Shown: positions 41,603 through 51,880 of the stretch, one piece after another
Layout of the letters: the number at the start of each line of letters is the position of its first letter
How positions within the stretch are numbered: position 1 is the first letter of the stretch
NCBI RefSeq assembly: GCF_014841135.1
Contig: NZ_JACYTN010000025.1
Location: forward strand, 1 to 64,000
Reading direction: 5' to 3'
DNA length: 64,000 bases
Origin: Paenibacillus arenosi
GTDB taxonomy: Bacteria; Bacillota; Bacilli; Paenibacillales; Paenibacillaceae
The notes under the pieces: generated by a model
Told to the model about the DNA's origin: nothing
What the model saw: only the letters and a program-made list of their open reading frames with translations
The model's database searches: none
Program-made: the position numbers and the translations under genes

Positions 41603-41663
41603 TAGGATAACCTCCATTTAGTTCTTTTATAAGTTTAGGACACATTCTTGACGAATAAGTCTC

Positions 41664-42167
41664 TTACGCTTCGGCTTCTTGCTTCTCTGCAACTGCTTTG
41701 ACTGCCAATGCGAAGTTGCGAACAGGTGCTTGAAGCACGCTGAGCAACATGGACAGCAAACCATCGCGGGATGGCAATGTTGCCAATGCTTGAATTTGTG
41801 CTACGTCTACGACGCGACCTTCTACGATACCACCCTTAATTTCAAGAGCATCGTTTTTCTTTGCGAAATCATGCAAGATTTTCGCAGGAGCAATTGCGTC
41901 TTCACGGCTGAACGCGATCGCTGTAGGTCCTGTTAGAACTTGGTCCAACTCAGACAATTCAGCTTCCGCTGTCGCACGACGAACCAATGTATTTTTCAAT
42001 ACTTGGAATTCAACGCCTGCTTCACGCAATTGTTTACGAAGTTCAGTTACCTGAGCTACGCTCAATCCGCGGTAGTCCGCTACAACCGTAGTTGCGCTGC
42101 CACGCAATTTCTCAGCGATTACTTGAACGGATTCTTGTTTCGCTGCGATTACTTTTGCGTTTGCCAC
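41664..42167 (-). CDS. rplJ: 50S ribosomal protein L10
   Basis: The 167-residue stalk base protein has [20 protein letters not shown] and [20 protein letters not shown]. Start is GTG eight bases after AGGAGG; a more upstream GTG overlaps that site. The L10(L12)n complex binds its own leader to repress translation of rplJL; the leader lies immediately upstream. Confidence 0.97.
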   Translation of the reverse strand: MANAKVIAAKQESVQVIAEKLRGSATTVVADYRGLSVAQVTELRKQLREAGVEFQVLKNTLVRRATAEAELSELDQVLTGPTAIAFSREDAIAPAKILHDFAKKNDALEIKGGIVEGRVVDVAQIQALATLPSRDGLLSMLLSVLQAPVRNFALAVKAVAEKQEAEA

Positions 42168-42230
42168 TCGATCCACCTCCTACAAGATTAATGACCGCAT
42201 GTATTCGATGAGTTCTTTATGCATTAGCAT

Positions 42231-42395
42231 AAGAAAAGCCTCTGCAGTGTTCTACAGAGGCATACGAAGCGAATGGCAGGCGGGCTACGCCCAGCCTTCG
42301 CACTCATTCTATTCGAACACCTCGGTAGGAAATTAAGCCTCACGGCACCTACTGTCTACGGTACGTTTATTCAAATTTAATTCAACACGTTGTCA
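42231..42395 (-). promoter_or_regulatory. L10 leader RNA
   Basis: On the minus strand the leader carries AGACAGTAGGTGCCGTGAG and CTTAATTTCCTACCGAGGTG, the conserved elements of the ribosomal protein L10 leader. A GC-rich helix follows. It ends in GCCTCTGTAGAACACTGCAGAGGC plus TTTTCTT (written here in two parts by position), an attenuator-type terminator about 65 nt before rplJ. Autoregulation by L10-L12 is established for this RNA family. Confidence 0.85.
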
Positions 42396-42409
42396 ACAAC
42401 AACTCTATT

Positions 42410-42439
42410 AGACTAACACGTCCAGTCGATTTATGTCAA
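42410..42439 (-). promoter_or_regulatory. candidate promoter of rplJL
   Basis: Minus strand: perfect -35 TTGACA, 18-nt spacer, weak -10 TAGTCT, starting 30 nt after the rplA stop and immediately upstream of the L10 leader. The weak -10 lowers certainty. Confidence 0.45.
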
Positions 42440-42468
42440 CCTTTAGCGTTAATTACCAATAGTTTATC

Positions 42469-43161
42469 TTAACGATAAGAAGTTGTGTTTACGCGTGCTG
42501 CAGGACCCATCGTGGAAGAAACCGCGATGTTCTTCATGTAAACACCTTTAGCCGCTGCTGGCTTAGCACGGTTAAGAGCATCGATTAGAGCTTTCAAGTT
42601 CTCGTTCAACTGTTCAGCGCTGAAAGATACTTTACCGATAGGTGCGTGAATTTGACCTGCTTTGTCTAGACGGTATTCGATTTTACCAGCTTTGATCTCT
42701 TGAACAGCTTTAGTAACATCGAAAGTAACCGTACCAGCTTTAGGGTTTGGCATTAGGCCTTTACCACCAAGGATACGACCCAATTTACCAACTTCACTCA
42801 TCATGTCTGGTGTTGCTACGCAGACATCGAATTCGAACCAACCTTGTTGAATTTTGTTGATAAGATCTTGATCTCCAACAAAATCAGCACCAGCTGCTTC
42901 TGCTTCTTTAGCTTTCTCGCCTTTTGCAAATACGAGAACGCGTTTAGTTTTACCAGTACCGTGTGGCAATACAACTACACCACGAACAGCTTGGTCTTGT
43001 TTACGAGGGTCTACACCCAAACGAACTGCAGCTTCAACAGTCTCGTCGAATTTAGCAGTCGCTGCTTTTTTCACCAATTCAATGGCTTCAGCTGGTTCGT
43101 AGATTGCATCTTTATCAATCAACTTAGCAGCTTCAAGGTATTTCTTACCGTGCTTTGCCAT
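42469..43161 (-). CDS. rplA: 50S ribosomal protein L1
   Basis: The 230-residue protein starts [18 protein letters not shown] and contains the L1 signature [20 protein letters not shown]-like stretch ([19 protein letters not shown]). It forms the mobile L1 stalk at the E site. It is cotranscribed with rplK. Confidence 0.98.
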   Translation of the reverse strand: MAKHGKKYLEAAKLIDKDAIYEPAEAIELVKKAATAKFDETVEAAVRLGVDPRKQDQAVRGVVVLPHGTGKTKRVLVFAKGEKAKEAEAAGADFVGDQDLINKIQQGWFEFDVCVATPDMMSEVGKLGRILGGKGLMPNPKAGTVTFDVTKAVQEIKAGKIEYRLDKAGQIHAPIGKVSFSAEQLNENLKALIDALNRAKPAAAKGVYMKNIAVSSTMGPAARVNTTSYR

Positions 43162-43221
43162 GATATTTCCTCCTTTGTGGTAATAACGGATAAACCTCCC
43201 ACATGTGCGTACGAAGACGGA

Positions 43222-43647
43222 TTAGTCTTCTACAACAATACCCATGCTACGAGCTGTACCTTCAACCATACGCATAGCCGCTTCTACGGACGCTGCGTTA
43301 AGGTCAGCCATTTTTTGCTCAGCGATTTCACGAACAACGTTACGCTTTACAGTCGCAACTTTCTTCTTGTTAGGCTCGCCAGAACCTTTTTCCACTTTAG
43401 TAGCTACTTTCAACAATACTGCAGCTGGTGGAGTTTTCAAGATGAACGTAAAGGAACGATCTTCGAATACAGAAATCTCAACAGGAATAATAAGACCTGC
43501 TTGATCAGCTGTTTTCGCGTTGAACTCTTTACAGAACGCCATGATGTTAACACCCGCTTGACCCAATGCTGGACCTACCGGCGGTGCAGGATTCGCTTTA
43601 CCTGCTGGAATTTGCAATTTGACAACTTTAATGACTTTCTTCGCCAT
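43222..43647 (-). CDS. rplK: 50S ribosomal protein L11
   Basis: The 141-residue protein starts [20 protein letters not shown], with the thiostrepton-loop region [20 protein letters not shown] wild type. L11 is needed for RelA activation. ATG lies eight bases after AAGGAGG. Confidence 0.98.
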   Translation of the reverse strand: MAKKVIKVVKLQIPAGKANPAPPVGPALGQAGVNIMAFCKEFNAKTADQAGLIIPVEISVFEDRSFTFILKTPPAAVLLKVATKVEKGSGEPNKKKVATVKRNVVREIAEQKMADLNAASVEAAMRMVEGTARSMGIVVED

Positions 43648-43720
43648 GTTGTACACCTCCTTGCGCTAATATGTGGGCAGAATCACTTCTCCCACAACAG
43701 AAACCTTTTAGAAAGATTTA

Positions 43721-44254
43721 TTAAATCTTCTCCACTTGGTGGTAATCCAACTCAAGCGGGGTTTCTCGACCAAACATGTTCACATGAACCTTGAGCTTTT
43801 CTTTGTCTGTTACAATCTCTTCGATTGAACCAACAAAATTCGCAAAAGGCCCTACCTTAATGCGCACTGATTCTTTCAGTTCGAAGTCGACTGTCGGCTT
43901 AGGCGCTTCCATACCCATTGTTTTCAGAATCTGATCAACTTCTTCTGGCAACAACGCTGTTGGTTTGGAACCTGAGCCTGTTGAACCAACGAATCCAGTA
44001 ACACCCGGCGTATTACGCACAACGTACCACGATTCATCAGTTTGGATCATTTCGACAAGAACATATCCCGGATAAACTTTACGCATGACAGTCTTTTTCT
44101 TACCGTCTTTGTTTACCAACTCTTCTTCCATAGGAACAAGAACACGGAATATCTTATCTTCCATGCCCATCGATTCGACGCGCTTTTCGAGATTGGCTTT
44201 CACCTTATTTTCATACCCTGAATAGGTATGAACGACATACCATCTTTTTTCCAT
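43721..44254 (-). CDS. nusG: transcription factor NusG
   Basis: The 177-residue protein has an N-terminal NGN domain (MEKRWYVVHTYSGYENKVKA), with YPGYVLVEM and RNTPGVTGFVG, and a C-terminal KOW domain (about 125-177). It modulates pausing and termination. It follows secE by 24 nt. Confidence 0.98.
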   Translation of the reverse strand: MEKRWYVVHTYSGYENKVKANLEKRVESMGMEDKIFRVLVPMEEELVNKDGKKKTVMRKVYPGYVLVEMIQTDESWYVVRNTPGVTGFVGSTGSGSKPTALLPEEVDQILKTMGMEAPKPTVDFELKESVRIKVGPFANFVGSIEEIVTDKEKLKVHVNMFGRETPLELDYHQVEKI

Positions 44255-44278
44255 ACTTGTTCCACCTTGGGACTTTTA

Positions 44279-44488
44279 TTAAATAATCGCTTCGACAATC
44301 GCCGAAATGCCGATGTCCAACACCCAAAAATAAAGCGTAACAAAGATGACCGTAGATAACACAACGATCGTATAGCTTGTCAACTCTTTACGGTTAGGCC
44401 AGCGAACTTTCTTCAATTCGCCCCAGCTGTCGGAGAAGAAGGAAAACATCGAACCAAAACTACGCTTCACATTCCCTAAGAAAGCCAC
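44279..44488 (-). CDS. secE: SecE, protein translocase subunit
   Basis: The 69-residue single-span form has an amphipathic GELKKVRWPNRKELTSYT signature followed by one transmembrane helix (about residues 40-62). Start is GTG eight bases after GGAGG, upstream of which an in-frame ATG lies before the site. It partners SecY. Between rpmG and nusG, as in Bacillus. Confidence 0.97.
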   Translation of the reverse strand: MAFLGNVKRSFGSMFSFFSDSWGELKKVRWPNRKELTSYTIVVLSTVIFVTLYFWVLDIGISAIVEAII

Positions 44489-44508
44489 GGACTGCACCTC
44501 CATCTAGC

Positions 44509-44658
44509 TTATCTTGTTTCACGATGAGAAGTATGCTCGTTGCAGTACTTGCAGAATTTCTTGAACTCGATGCGGTCTGGATGATTGCGCTTGTTCTTTG
44601 TTGTCGTATAGTTGCGTTGTTTGCAGCTTGTGCAAGCCATCGTAACGATTACGCGCAT
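44509..44658 (-). CDS. rpmG: 50S ribosomal protein L33, zinc-binding form
   Basis: The 49-residue protein starts [20 protein letters not shown]. Cys9, Cys12, Cys36 and Cys39 make a C+ zinc ribbon. A GGAGGTG site precedes the ATG by eight bases. It is too short for many gene callers. It heads the rpmG-secE-nusG operon. Confidence 0.97.
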   Translation of the reverse strand: MRVIVTMACTSCKQRNYTTTKNKRNHPDRIEFKKFCKYCNEHTSHRETR

Positions 44659-44747
44659 GTTGTACACCTCCTGAAGACACCTTTTAATGATAAGAAGCGT
44701 CGGAATTTTATCCTAAAAACGTACGCATATTTAGGGCTACCTAAAAC

Positions 44748-44776
44748 ACTTTATCATACGGGTAATTTCATGTCAA
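44748..44776 (-). promoter_or_regulatory. promoter of rpmG-secE-nusG
   Basis: Minus strand: perfect -35 TTGACA, 17-nt spacer, -10 TAAAGT. It gives a leader of about 80 nt. The rest of the 344-nt spacer to sigH holds only the sigH terminator. Confidence 0.7.
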
Positions 44777-44932
44777 TGAAATTTATGTTGACGCCATGGG
44801 GGTTTATGCCCTTTACTCTATCATATCCGACAGCTGAATACAAAGGTAAAGATCGTCAAACTTTTATTGCTATCAGTATGGTAGTTTTCTTTTCAAACTA
44901 AACCTGTACAGACCATTTACGATAATAAATCA

Positions 44933-44968
44933 AAAAAGGTCTACTTCTTTAATAAGTAAGAAGTAGAC
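44933..44968 (-). terminator. terminator of sigH
   Basis: Minus strand: GTCTACTTCTT, eight-base loop, AAGAAGTAGAC, then CTTTTTTG. A perfect 11-bp stem, 35 nt after the sigH stop. Confidence 0.92.
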
Positions 44969-45002
44969 TCAAATCTGTAAATAATAGCGAATTCATAACT
45001 TC

Positions 45003-45659
45003 CTATGCCAGTTCAACACCATCACGAACTTCTAGATAGCGCTCTAGCTTACGCTTAACACGTTGTAACGCATTATCAATCGACTTCACATGTCGATCCA
45101 AATCAACTGCAATCTCCTGATATGACCGACCGTCTAAATACAACATCAGCACTTTCCGTTCTAAATCGCTCAGTATTTCTGACATCTTATCTTCAAGACC
45201 AACAAATTCTTCTTGATTGATAATAAGTTCTTCAGGATCAGAAACCCTTGAACCCCCGATTATATCTAATAATGTACGATCTGAATCTTCATCATAAATC
45301 GGCTTGTCCAACGAAACATAAGAATTAAGAGGAATGTGCTTCTGACGCGTGGCAGTCTTAATGGCAGTGATAATCTGCCGGGTAATGCAGAGTTCCGCAA
45401 ATGCCTTGAATGAAGCTAACTTGTCTCCTTTGAAATCACGTATCGACTTGTACAGTCCTATCATACCTTCCTGTACAATATCTTCACGATCAGCTCCAAT
45501 GAGAAAGTATGAACGGGCCTTAGCACGAACAAAATTGCGGTACTTGTTAATCAAATACTCCAAAGCATCGCAATCACCTTCACGGACAGCGTCCACGAGT
45601 TGTTCATCCGTCCATTTATCGTATGGGAACGTGCTTAATTCTTTGAGGTCTACACTCAC
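45003..45659 (-). CDS. sigH: RNA polymerase sigma factor SigH (Spo0H)
   Basis: The 218-residue sigma factor controls the transition state and early sporulation. Region 2 has YRNFVRAKARSYFLIGADRE and DIVQEGMIGLYKSIRDF; region 4 ends SYQEIAVDLDRHVKSIDNAL. The start is GTG, seven bases after GGAGGG, giving exactly the Bacillus length; a longer frame begins in the promoter region and was rejected. It has its own strong sigma-A promoter. Confidence 0.97.
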   Translation of the reverse strand: MSVDLKELSTFPYDKWTDEQLVDAVREGDCDALEYLINKYRNFVRAKARSYFLIGADREDIVQEGMIGLYKSIRDFKGDKLASFKAFAELCITRQIITAIKTATRQKHIPLNSYVSLDKPIYDEDSDRTLLDIIGGSRVSDPEELIINQEEFVGLEDKMSEILSDLERKVLMLYLDGRSYQEIAVDLDRHVKSIDNALQRVKRKLERYLEVRDGVELA

Positions 45660-45716
45660 TAGCAATCCCTCCGGCCTGCAACGCAATCCACCCGTTACAT
45701 CACAAATGATAGATTT

Positions 45717-45745
45717 AGTATATAGAATAGTTGGTATACCGTCAA
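45717..45745 (-). promoter_or_regulatory. sigma-A promoter of sigH
   Basis: Minus strand: -35 TTGACG, 17-nt spacer, -10 TATACT. Start site about 50 nt before the GTG. In Bacillus subtilis this promoter is repressed by AbrB; AbrB sites cannot be read by eye. Confidence 0.75.
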
Positions 45746-45861
45746 CCGCGAGAAAGCTTGATCCCATGCGAAAAAAACACTTTCACTCCAAAGATCAACT
45801 GGAAACTATTGAAACTACCTACCAAGTAGGTCAAATATTTGCTCATTTACTAGAGTACTGC

Positions 45862-46404
45862 TTATTTCGATTTACCACGCCTAAGCTGCTCTAACTTTAA
45901 CAACACATCCAGACTAAGCTTCTCTTCTAATGGATTGCGCTTCACAGGATAAAGAGCTTGATCGCGAATACGAACCTGTACTTCTTGACGAGCTTGTTGA
46001 ATGACGAGCTGTAACTCACGTGCAGAAATTCGTAAAGCTCCTTGGGCAAATGCTACATTTTGCTCTGTCATATCTGAAGTGGCTACATATATCGCCCGAC
46101 GCCGATGTTTCAGCTCAGCTACAAGACGCTCTATACACTCATCAGCTGTTTCTTTTTCCTTTGTGAATGTTATGTTCACATCGCCTTGCTTGTAGGAAGC
46201 CCCTAGCCCAGGTACTCGGTAGGCATCGAATACGGTAATAACTCGACGCCCCGAATAAGCCTGATAGTCAGCAAGCATATCCAGCAATCGATTGCGAGCT
46301 TCCTCCAAATCTTGATCAGCCAACTGCTTCAGATTTGTCCATGCTCCAATCATATTATAGCCGTCAACAAGCAATACATCACGATAATCAGGCTGTTGTG
46401 CCAT
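45862..46404 (-). CDS. rae1: YacP/Rae1 NYN-domain ribosome-associated endonuclease
   Basis: The 180-residue protein has a PIN-like NYN domain: DVLLVDGYNMIGAW with the first catalytic Asp, VITVFDAYRVPG, and YVATSDMTEQNVA with a further acidic residue. Bacillus Rae1 cleaves mRNA within the ribosomal A site. Its start ATG lies six bases after the rlmB stop, and the GGGGGTGA site overlaps the end of rlmB, so it is coupled. Confidence 0.9.
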   Translation of the reverse strand: MAQQPDYRDVLLVDGYNMIGAWTNLKQLADQDLEEARNRLLDMLADYQAYSGRRVITVFDAYRVPGLGASYKQGDVNITFTKEKETADECIERLVAELKHRRRAIYVATSDMTEQNVAFAQGALRISARELQLVIQQARQEVQVRIRDQALYPVKRNPLEEKLSLDVLLKLEQLRRGKSK

Positions 46405-46409
46405 AAAGG

Positions 46410-47153
46410 TCACCCCCGGCGACGACGCACAACCTCATACATGAATATTCCCGCTGCAACCGACGCATTCAAGGAGTTAATCTGTCCAGCCATCGGAAGC
46501 TTCAGCAATACGTCGCAAGATTCGCGGATAAGACGTCCCATTCCCTTATTCTCATTGCCAATTACGAGTGCAACTGGAGAATCAAACACATTCGTGTCAT
46601 ATAAATCTTCACGTGCTGACACATCTGTTCCAACGACCCACACTCCACGCTCTTTTAGATCAGCGATAGTCGATGCTAAGTTCGTTACTCGCGCTACTGG
46701 TACATATTCAACAGCACCAGCAGAAATTTTCGATACAGTAGCCGTCAAGCCAACGGAACGGCGCTTCGGAATAATAACCCCGTGAACTCCTGTACAGTCA
46801 GCCGAACGTAAAATAGAACCTAAATTATGAGGGTCCTCTATCTCATCCAAAATAAGCAAAAACGGCTTCTCTCCGCGCTCTTCTGCACGAGCCAACAGCT
46901 CGTCCACTTCGAAATAAGCATATGCCGCAGCTTGAGCAACTACACCTTGATGCTGTATTCCCTCAGCCATTTGATCTAGCTTACGCTTATCTACAAATTG
47001 AACGACAACACCTGCTTTTTTCGCTTCCGCAATAATTGGCTGTGTTAAATGTTTTTGTGCCTGCTCAGCAATCCATATTTTATTGATCGTTCGACCGGAG
47101 CGAAGCGCCTCTGTTACGGAGTGCTTCCCGGCAATGAGTTCTTGTTCTTCCAT
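46410..47153 (-). CDS. rlmB: RlmB/TrmH-family 23S rRNA 2'-O-methyltransferase
   Basis: The 247-residue enzyme has an N-terminal substrate-binding domain (ELIAGKHSVTEALRSGR) and a C-terminal SPOUT domain with LDEIEDPHNLGSILRSADC, VALVIGNENKGM and LPMAGQINSLNASVAAGIF. RlmB methylates G2251 in the P loop of 23S rRNA. It is upstream-linked with mrnC and cysS. Confidence 0.94.
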   Translation of the reverse strand: MEEQELIAGKHSVTEALRSGRTINKIWIAEQAQKHLTQPIIAEAKKAGVVVQFVDKRKLDQMAEGIQHQGVVAQAAAYAYFEVDELLARAEERGEKPFLLILDEIEDPHNLGSILRSADCTGVHGVIIPKRRSVGLTATVSKISAGAVEYVPVARVTNLASTIADLKERGVWVVGTDVSAREDLYDTNVFDSPVALVIGNENKGMGRLIRESCDVLLKLPMAGQINSLNASVAAGIFMYEVVRRRRG

Positions 47154-47211
47154 CGTGTATATCCTCCTAGCTATTACATCGTTCTAATTTAACATTTCAA
47201 ATCATTTTTCT

Positions 47212-47715
47212 CTATTTACTATCGTCGAGAACGACGGCTTCTGACTCCTTAATAGAAACATCCTCTTCAGACATCATCAGTTCCACTAACTCACGGAGTC
47301 GTTCCACCCGCTTCTCGTAATACAAATACCCAAACAAAGCTTCTAACGCAGTAGCTTGCCGATATTCATTTACGTTAGCACTCTTTGGTACATTGGATTT
47401 CGTATTGCGTCCTTGGCGCACGACATCTGCCTCTTCTTCAGACAAAAACGGCACAAGTTTCTGTAAGTTGCGAGCTTGCGCCTTAGCAGACACCAGCTTA
47501 ATCGACTCACGGTGTAGATGGTTCGGCCGATGATTGGCCTGTGAAATCACATATTGGCGCACAGCCATCTCGTATACCGCATCTCCGATGTACGCAAGTA
47601 CAATCGGATTAAGCTGCTTTGTATCTTTAGAAGGACGATAAGGGAACAGCCAATCCAGCTGTCCCGCTTCTATCTGTCCCAGCTGACGTTCTTGCTGTTG
47701 CTGTTCATCTGACAT
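47212..47715 (-). CDS. mrnC: Mini-ribonuclease III
   Basis: The 167-residue protein has an RNase III catalytic core (NPIVLAYIGDAVYEMAVRQY, then ALEALFGYLYY) without a dsRNA-binding domain, so it is the Mini-III form that matures 23S rRNA ends. The ATG 11 bases after AAGGAG is used; a TTG two codons earlier is an alternative. It starts near or within the end of cysS. Confidence 0.94.
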   Translation of the reverse strand: MSDEQQQQERQLGQIEAGQLDWLFPYRPSKDTKQLNPIVLAYIGDAVYEMAVRQYVISQANHRPNHLHRESIKLVSAKAQARNLQKLVPFLSEEEADVVRQGRNTKSNVPKSANVNEYRQATALEALFGYLYYEKRVERLRELVELMMSEEDVSIKESEAVVLDDSK

Positions 47716-47732
47716 CGTCAACTGCACTCCTT

Positions 47733-49175
47733 TCACGCCCGCTTCCAGCGAACACCTTGCGGTGTATCTTCAAGTACGATACCACGCGCCGTTAATAAAT
47801 CGCGAATCTCATCCGCACGAGCCCAATTTTTTGACTGGCGAGCTTCGATTCGATCTTGAATCAACTGATCAATTTCTGCATCGAGCAATTCTTCTTGTTC
47901 TACTACAATTCCTAGCACCTCATTCATTGCATCGAATGCATCAATGAGTGCAAGCAGATCAGCAGCTTGTAGCGTGTTAGCATGTGCGTGCTGTTGTGCC
48001 CATACATTTGCTTCTGTAGCCCACTCAAACATCGCTGTTATCGCATCGGCCGTGTTAAAGTCATCCTGCATTTTTGCATCAAATGTCTCAAGAATGTTTG
48101 CCAATTTCACTTGGAGATCTTCATTCGGTTCTCCATGGCTAGACACATCTCCCGCTTCATCATGTACAGATACACCCAGGGATTGCAAAGCATGCTTCAC
48201 ATTTGCTACTGCATTTTCTAGACGCTCAACCGATTTTTCTGCCTGTTGTAACGCTTCAGCGGAGAAATTCAACGGATTGCGGTAGTGAGTAGCTAAAATA
48301 AAGTAGCGAAGTGCATTCGGCTTATATGCCTTAACTAATTCTCTAACAAGCACACCGTTCCCAAGCGACTTCGACATTTTTTCATTGTCCATATTAATAT
48401 AGCCATTATGCATCCATACGTTAGCCAAAGGCTTGCCTGTTACGGCTTCGGACTGCGCTACTTCGCACTCATGGTGTGGGAACGCCAAGTCTTTACCGCC
48501 GCCATGTATATCAAGCGTGTCACCAAGGTAACGACGAGCCATTGCCGAGCATTCGATATGCCAGCCAGGACGACCTTCTCCCCATGGACTACTCCACGAA
48601 ATTTCACCTGGCTTAGCGCCTTTCCACAGTACAAAGTCTTCTTGACTTTCCTTACGCTTATCCACTTCGATACGAATACCGAATTGCAACTCGTCAATCT
48701 TTTGGTGTGATAGCTTACCATACTCTTCAAACTGCTTCGTACGGAAATAAACATCCCCACCGGACTCATAAGCAAAGTCTGTCTCCACTAATTTAGAGAT
48801 AAACTCAACAATTTCTTGAATATGCTCCGTTACACGTGGGTTAATCGTTGCACGGCGAATACCTAGCGCATCGCAATCTTCCAAGTAAGCTGAGATAAAT
48901 GTGTCGGCTACTTCATTAACCGTAACATTCAACTCTTGAGACTTCGTAATCAGTTTGTCATCAACATCCGTAAAGTTCATCACATATTGTACATCGTATC
49001 CGATCGTCTCTAAGTAACGACGTACCACATCAAACACCATAGCAGGCCTTGCATTACCAATGTGAATATAGTTGTATACAGTCGGACCGCACACATACAT
49101 TTTTACTTCTCCCGCTTTTTGCGGCGTGAAGAGCTCCTTCTCACGTGTCATCGTATTGAATATGTTTAGTGTCAT
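47733..49175 (-). CDS. cysS: cysteinyl-tRNA synthetase
   Basis: The 480-residue class I enzyme carries [20 protein letters not shown] (HIGH and zinc-binding Cys), [19 protein letters not shown] and KMSKS. Its ATG overlaps the cysE stop by four bases (ATGA), with GGAGG ten bases upstream. Being in the same transcript as cysE, it shares the T-box leader. Confidence 0.97.
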   Translation of the reverse strand: MTLNIFNTMTREKELFTPQKAGEVKMYVCGPTVYNYIHIGNARPAMVFDVVRRYLETIGYDVQYVMNFTDVDDKLITKSQELNVTVNEVADTFISAYLEDCDALGIRRATINPRVTEHIQEIVEFISKLVETDFAYESGGDVYFRTKQFEEYGKLSHQKIDELQFGIRIEVDKRKESQEDFVLWKGAKPGEISWSSPWGEGRPGWHIECSAMARRYLGDTLDIHGGGKDLAFPHHECEVAQSEAVTGKPLANVWMHNGYINMDNEKMSKSLGNGVLVRELVKAYKPNALRYFILATHYRNPLNFSAEALQQAEKSVERLENAVANVKHALQSLGVSVHDEAGDVSSHGEPNEDLQVKLANILETFDAKMQDDFNTADAITAMFEWATEANVWAQQHAHANTLQAADLLALIDAFDAMNEVLGIVVEQEELLDAEIDQLIQDRIEARQSKNWARADEIRDLLTARGIVLEDTPQGVRWKRA

Positions 49176-49930
49176 ATCTGCTTTACCTCCTTCAAGTCGG
49201 GTTGTCCCGTACTACTGTGTATTGACTGTTTAATCGTTTTATCATGTCTCGCTTCATTCACCAAAGACCCCGAGCTGTTCACTTGTATATGCTGGCGCAT
49301 CTGTTCAAGTTCCGCCTTCAATCCAGTTATCTCATCTTCCATTGAACGGAGCATGTCGATAACAGGGTCAGGCAGCTGTGTATGATTCAAGCGATCAATT
49401 TTAATTCCATTTTGCTTAACGATACGTCCCGGATTACCTACCACTGTACAATTGGATGGTACTTCTCTCAGCACAAGTGAATTCGCACCTATATTAGAAT
49501 TATCCCCTACTGTAAAAGAACCAAGCACTTTCGCACCGGAACCGATAACAACATTGTCGCCGATTGTAGGATGACGTTTGCCTTTTTCTTTTCCTGTACC
49601 ACCAAGAGTAACCCCTTGATAAATAACAACATCATCACCGATAATACAAGTTTCTCCGATGACAACTCCCATACCATGGTCAATAAACAACCTTTCTCCG
49701 ATCGAAGCGCCTGGGTGTATTTCAATTCCGGTCATAAATCGGCTCACTTGAGAAATCATCCGAGCAACCGTAAACCAGCGGCGTCTAAAAAACCAATGTG
49801 CAACTCGATGAGCCCATATCGCATGCAATCCTGAGTAGGTAAACACAACTTCGAACTTACTACGTGCAGCTGGATCATTCTCGAATACTGTCTGTATGTC
49901 GGACTGGATTAGCTTTCGTATACGTCCCAT
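49172..49930 (-). CDS. cysE: serine O-acetyltransferase
   Basis: The 252-residue enzyme makes O-acetylserine, the acceptor for sulfide in cysteine synthesis. An N-terminal helical part is followed by a left-handed beta-helix with [20 protein letters not shown] and [20 protein letters not shown] hydrophilic tail of about 50 residues is less conserved. ATG after GGGGGAG (12-base gap); an upstream in-frame ATG precedes the site. It is controlled by the T-box leader and complements the cysH-sat pair at 6-8 kb. Confidence 0.94.
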   Translation of the reverse strand: MGRIRKLIQSDIQTVFENDPAARSKFEVVFTYSGLHAIWAHRVAHWFFRRRWFTVARMISQVSRFMTGIEIHPGASIGERLFIDHGMGVVIGETCIIGDDVVIYQGVTLGGTGKEKGKRHPTIGDNVVIGSGAKVLGSFTVGDNSNIGANSLVLREVPSNCTVVGNPGRIVKQNGIKIDRLNHTQLPDPVIDMLRSMEDEITGLKAELEQMRQHIQVNSSGSLVNEARHDKTIKQSIHSSTGQPDLKEVKQI

Positions 49931-49978
49931 AATTTGTACATTCTCCCCCTGAACCGCCATTTTGTATGGTTGGTCATA

Positions 49979-50290
49979 AAAAAAACGCCCCTGTAGCTAT
50001 GCTACAGAGACGCGACGCGTGGTTCCACTCTGTTTGGATCGGAGATAACTCACCAATCCCACTCCTGCGTTCTGTAACGTGAACGACTCGTCATTCTTTA
50101 CCTTAAGCCTTTCTCCTTAAACAAAAAAAGATGGCTTATATCAAAAATGAAGCTTCCGGGTGCAATGCATACAATTAGCATGAGGTCATTCACACCTTAC
50201 GAATCATGCTTCGTAAAAGACCCTCTCTGAACATGCCATTTACTTGTATACTCTCCCGTTCAACGCTATTTCAATTATTCATACTATTTC
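49979..50290 (-). promoter_or_regulatory. T-box leader upstream of cysE-cysS, probably tRNA-Cys
   Basis: Minus strand: stem I starts with GAACGGGAGAGTATAC and includes CAGAGAGG and GGTGTGAA. The T-box bulge sequence is AGAGTGGAACCACGCG, and the terminator GTCTCTGTAG-CATAG-CTACAGGGGC plus TTTTTTTT follows. A candidate specifier TGC (Cys) followed by A lies near GCATTGCACC. Uncharged tRNA-Cys would stabilise the antiterminator and switch on cysE-cysS. Confidence 0.9.
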
Positions 50291-50306
50291 ATTTCGTGTA
50301 TACATC

Positions 50307-50336
50307 AGTATACGAGAAATGATCTTATCTTGACAA
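50307..50336 (-). promoter_or_regulatory. promoter of cysE-cysS
   Basis: Minus strand: -35 TTGTCA, 18-nt spacer, -10 TATACT, just behind the gltX stop. Start site about 50300, at the head of the T-box leader. Confidence 0.65.
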
Positions 50337-50361
50337 TCCTAGGATTGCAAAAGCTAGTGGA

Positions 50362-51822
50362 TTATGCAGATACTCCATTTTGCAGGCGCTTCAATACCGT
50401 TTCACGACCAAGCAAAATAATCGTCTCATTCAAATCACGACCGTGCATTTGTCCAGAAACCGCTACGCGCACAGGCATAAACAACCCTTTGCCTTTTGCA
50501 CCTGTTTCCTTCTGCACTTCTTTCAATGCACCTTTTACAGTTTCAACATCCCAAGTAGATGCCGCATCCAGCTTGCCATGCAAAGCTGCAAGTACAGTTG
50601 GCACTTGTTCCTCGGACAATACTGCTTGTGCTTCCTCGTCAATTACTAATTCATCACGGAAGAACAAATCAGACAATTCCACGATATCTGAAGCGCAGTT
50701 CATCTGCTCCTGATAAAGCTTCACGAGCGCTTTTGCCCATGCTGCTTGTTCTTCGCTAAGCGATTCAGGCAGTTTTCCTGCTTTCTGAAGATGCGGAATA
50801 GACATGTCCGCAATGCGGTCCGGGTCTGCTTTTTTCATATACAAGTTGTTCAAGTGCTTCAGCTTGTTCGTATCGAATACAGCCGGACTCTTAGAGAGAC
50901 GGTTTGCATCGAAAATTTGAATAAGCTCTTCACGCGAGAACATCTCTTCTTCGCCTTCTGGAGACCAACCAAGCAATACGATGAAATTAAACATTGCTTC
51001 TGGCAAATAGCCAAGTTGATCATATTGCTCAATAAACTGAACGATAGACTCATCACGCTTACTTAGCTTCTTGCGATTTTCATTTACGATAAGTGTCATA
51101 TGGCCGAATATTGGAGGCTCCCAACCAAGCGCTTCATAAATCATTAACTGACGAAGCGTATTCGTAATATGATCCTCTCCACGGAGAACGTGAGACATTT
51201 TCATCTCATAATCATCAACAACGACAGCAAAGTTGTACGTTGCAATACCGTCTTTCTTAATGATGACCCAGTCTCCCGTTGTATCGGACTCGAATGTAAT
51301 TTCACCTTTAACAACATCGTCAAATGTGTACGAGCGACCTGCTGGTACTAAGAAACGAATGCTTGACTCACGGCCTTCTGCTTCAAGACGAGCGTGATCG
51401 TCAGCTGTTAAATGACGGCAAGTGCCAGCGTATTTAGGCGTTTCGCCGCGCTCCATTTGAGCATCGCGCTCTTGCTCAAGCTCCGATTCCGTACAATAAC
51501 ATTTAAAAGCAACACCACGGTCCATTAGCTCTTGCGCATACTTACGGTACGTTTCCAAACGCTCAGTCTGACGATATGGACCGAAGTCACCGCCAACATC
51601 AATACTTTCATCCCACTCGATACCGAGCCATTTCATATATTTGAACTGGCTTTCTTCCCCACCAGCTACATTACGCTTCACGTCTGTATCTTCAATACGA
51701 ACGATGAACTTCCCGCCATGACGGCGAGCGAATAAATAGTTAAACAACGCTGTGCGTGCATTACCAATATGCAAGTGTCCTGTAGGACTAGGTGCATACC
51801 GGACGCGGATGTCTTTTGTCAT
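50362..51822 (-). CDS. gltX: glutamyl-tRNA synthetase
   Basis: The 486-residue class I enzyme has [20 protein letters not shown] (HIGH) and [17 protein letters not shown] (KLSKR). Bacillales use a non-discriminating form that also charges tRNA-Gln, later amidated; that is family knowledge. GAGGG lies eight bases before the ATG. Confidence 0.97.
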   Translation of the reverse strand: MTKDIRVRYAPSPTGHLHIGNARTALFNYLFARRHGGKFIVRIEDTDVKRNVAGGEESQFKYMKWLGIEWDESIDVGGDFGPYRQTERLETYRKYAQELMDRGVAFKCYCTESELEQERDAQMERGETPKYAGTCRHLTADDHARLEAEGRESSIRFLVPAGRSYTFDDVVKGEITFESDTTGDWVIIKKDGIATYNFAVVVDDYEMKMSHVLRGEDHITNTLRQLMIYEALGWEPPIFGHMTLIVNENRKKLSKRDESIVQFIEQYDQLGYLPEAMFNFIVLLGWSPEGEEEMFSREELIQIFDANRLSKSPAVFDTNKLKHLNNLYMKKADPDRIADMSIPHLQKAGKLPESLSEEQAAWAKALVKLYQEQMNCASDIVELSDLFFRDELVIDEEAQAVLSEEQVPTVLAALHGKLDAASTWDVETVKGALKEVQKETGAKGKGLFMPVRVAVSGQMHGRDLNETIILLGRETVLKRLQNGVSA

Positions 51823-51880
51823 TTATGTATCCCTCACAATATGCCTTATTTTCATCGTACCATCATATCATACCGCTGTC

